DNA of 47,575 nucleotides from UBA1756 sp045627805 (GTDB taxonomy: Bacteria > Bacteroidota > Bacteroidia > Bacteroidales > WCHB1-69): contig JAZQOJ010000210.1 of assembly GCA_045627805.1 (NCBI GenBank), forward strand, positions 1 through 47,575. Reading direction: 5' to 3'. Below, in pieces: positions 47,065 to 47,575 of the stretch (position 1 is its first letter; the number at the start of each line of letters is the position of its first letter). The notes under the pieces are model-generated. The model worked only from the letters and a program-made list of their open reading frames with translations. It had not been told where the DNA came from and did no database searches. The translations under genes were made by a program, and so were the position numbers.

Positions 47065-47575
47065 TGACTGAACGATTGAAGGGTACCGGAGTGGCCCTCA
47101 TCACTCCATTTCTGCCTGACGGCTCCATTGATTTTGATAGTCTTGAAAAACTGGTTGAGGATGCTGTGTCTAATGGTGTCGATTATTTGGTAACGCTTTG
47201 TACCACAAGTGAAACGCCCACTCTTTCGGAGCAAGAGAAAGAGCAGGTGGTGCGCACCGTGGTCAAGGTGAATCGCGGCCGTGTGGCAATCGTTCGTGGA
47301 TTGGGCGGACCGTGTACCCAGCGACTGATTCATCAGCTGCAAACCCTCGATTTTTCGGGCGTTGACGCACTCCTTTCCGTTACGCCTTTTTACAATCGCC
47401 CTTCGCAAGAAGGTGTGTATCAACATTATAAATTGCTTGCGGAACATTCCCCGCGCCCCATCATCCTTTATAATGTGCCGGGACGTACGGGCTGCAACAT
47501 CGAAGCCGACACCACGCTTCGCCTCGCTAACGATTGCCCCAATATCATTGCCGTGAAAGAGGCCTCCGGCAATAT
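47064..47575 (+). CDS. dapA: 4-hydroxy-tetrahydrodipicolinate synthase (partial, cut by window end)
   Basis: The frame opens at ATG 47064 and stays open to the window end, giving the first 170 residues of about 290. DapA condenses pyruvate and aspartate semialdehyde in the lysine/diaminopimelate pathway. Visible motifs are GTGVALITPF (7-16), LCTTSETPTLSEQE (in place of the usual GTTGE motif; the Thr-Thr pair is kept), TPFYNRPSQEGVYQHY, LYNVPGRTG with the catalytic Tyr, and AVKEASGN with the Schiff-base Lys near the end. The start overlaps the preceding stop by one base. Confidence 0.95.
   Translation, partial: MTERLKGTGVALITPFLPDGSIDFDSLEKLVEDAVSNGVDYLVTLCTTSETPTLSEQEKEQVVRTVVKVNRGRVAIVRGLGGPCTQRLIHQLQTLDFSGVDALLSVTPFYNRPSQEGVYQHYKLLAEHSPRPIILYNVPGRTGCNIEADTTLRLANDCPNIIAVKEASGN

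Overview
The window reads as chromosomal DNA of a member of the Bacteroidota, most likely the order Bacteroidales. Four things support this. Many genes are preceded by the TAnnTTTG -7 box typical of that phylum, several with a TTG about 19-21 bases upstream. Shine-Dalgarno sites are not obvious. The gene families are characteristic: Bacteroidota-type LptD, a dksA-lspA pair, a GldH-like gliding lipoprotein, a DUF4296 lipoprotein, FISUMP-domain surface proteins and a prolyl tripeptidyl peptidase resembling that of Porphyromonas. Finally, the envelope and lipid A genes are Gram-negative. I see no insertion sequence, prophage, CRISPR array or rRNA. There is one tRNA gene, tRNA-Ser(GGA). The reading frames look intact, and the first and last genes are cut by the window edges.

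Layout. 1-1.4 kb: end of a secreted protein, then two small exported proteins closed by a good terminator. 1.65-8.8 kb (minus): envelope biogenesis, comprising lptD, an ECF sigma factor with a membrane partner, and then a lipid operon of acyltransferase, glycosyltransferase 9 and lpxK. 8.9-11.1 kb (plus): a peptidoglycan amidase, then dksA-like and lspA. 11.2-18.7 kb (minus): SPOR protein, dsbD, pnuC, a nucleotide-sugar dehydrogenase, and an exbB / unknown / exbD / exbD energy-transduction operon. 18.7-20.2 kb: tRNA-Ser and a catalytically complete GAPDH. 20.4-23.6 kb (plus): S9B peptidase and a WYL regulator. 23.6-28.6 kb (minus): a lipoprotein and a three-gene surface-protein operon with two FISUMP proteins around a repeat protein.

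28.9-30.9 kb (plus): gmk, nadD, thyA. 31.0-34.8 kb (minus): a MalY-type lyase, a CCG-type Fe-S protein and an alpha-oxoamine synthase. 34.9-36.6 kb (plus): a radical SAM protein and purine nucleoside phosphorylase. 36.5-41.2 kb: a gldH-like lipoprotein with a degenerate Rieske lipoprotein, RNase H, prs, a DUF4296 lipoprotein and a tRNA nucleotidyltransferase. 41.2-46.3 kb (minus): an unusual pair, a 1367-residue PPDK-like protein without the pyruvate/PEP barrel and a GAPDH homologue that has lost its active site. 46.5-47.6 kb (plus): a conserved hypothetical gene coupled to dapA.

Most of the window is housekeeping and envelope biology. The best candidate for something undescribed is the overlapping pseudo-GAPDH / truncated-dikinase pair at 41218-46300. 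Its parts combine a retained ATP-grasp and phosphohistidine domain, a roughly 870-residue N-terminal region I cannot assign, no recognisable phosphoryl-acceptor domain, and a partner that keeps the GAPDH fold signature without its chemistry. Secondary leads are a palindrome at the predicted transcription start of the lipid operon, the extra membrane protein inside the exb operon, and the FISUMP surface operon. Functional calls rest on recalled family motifs, because no database search was possible.
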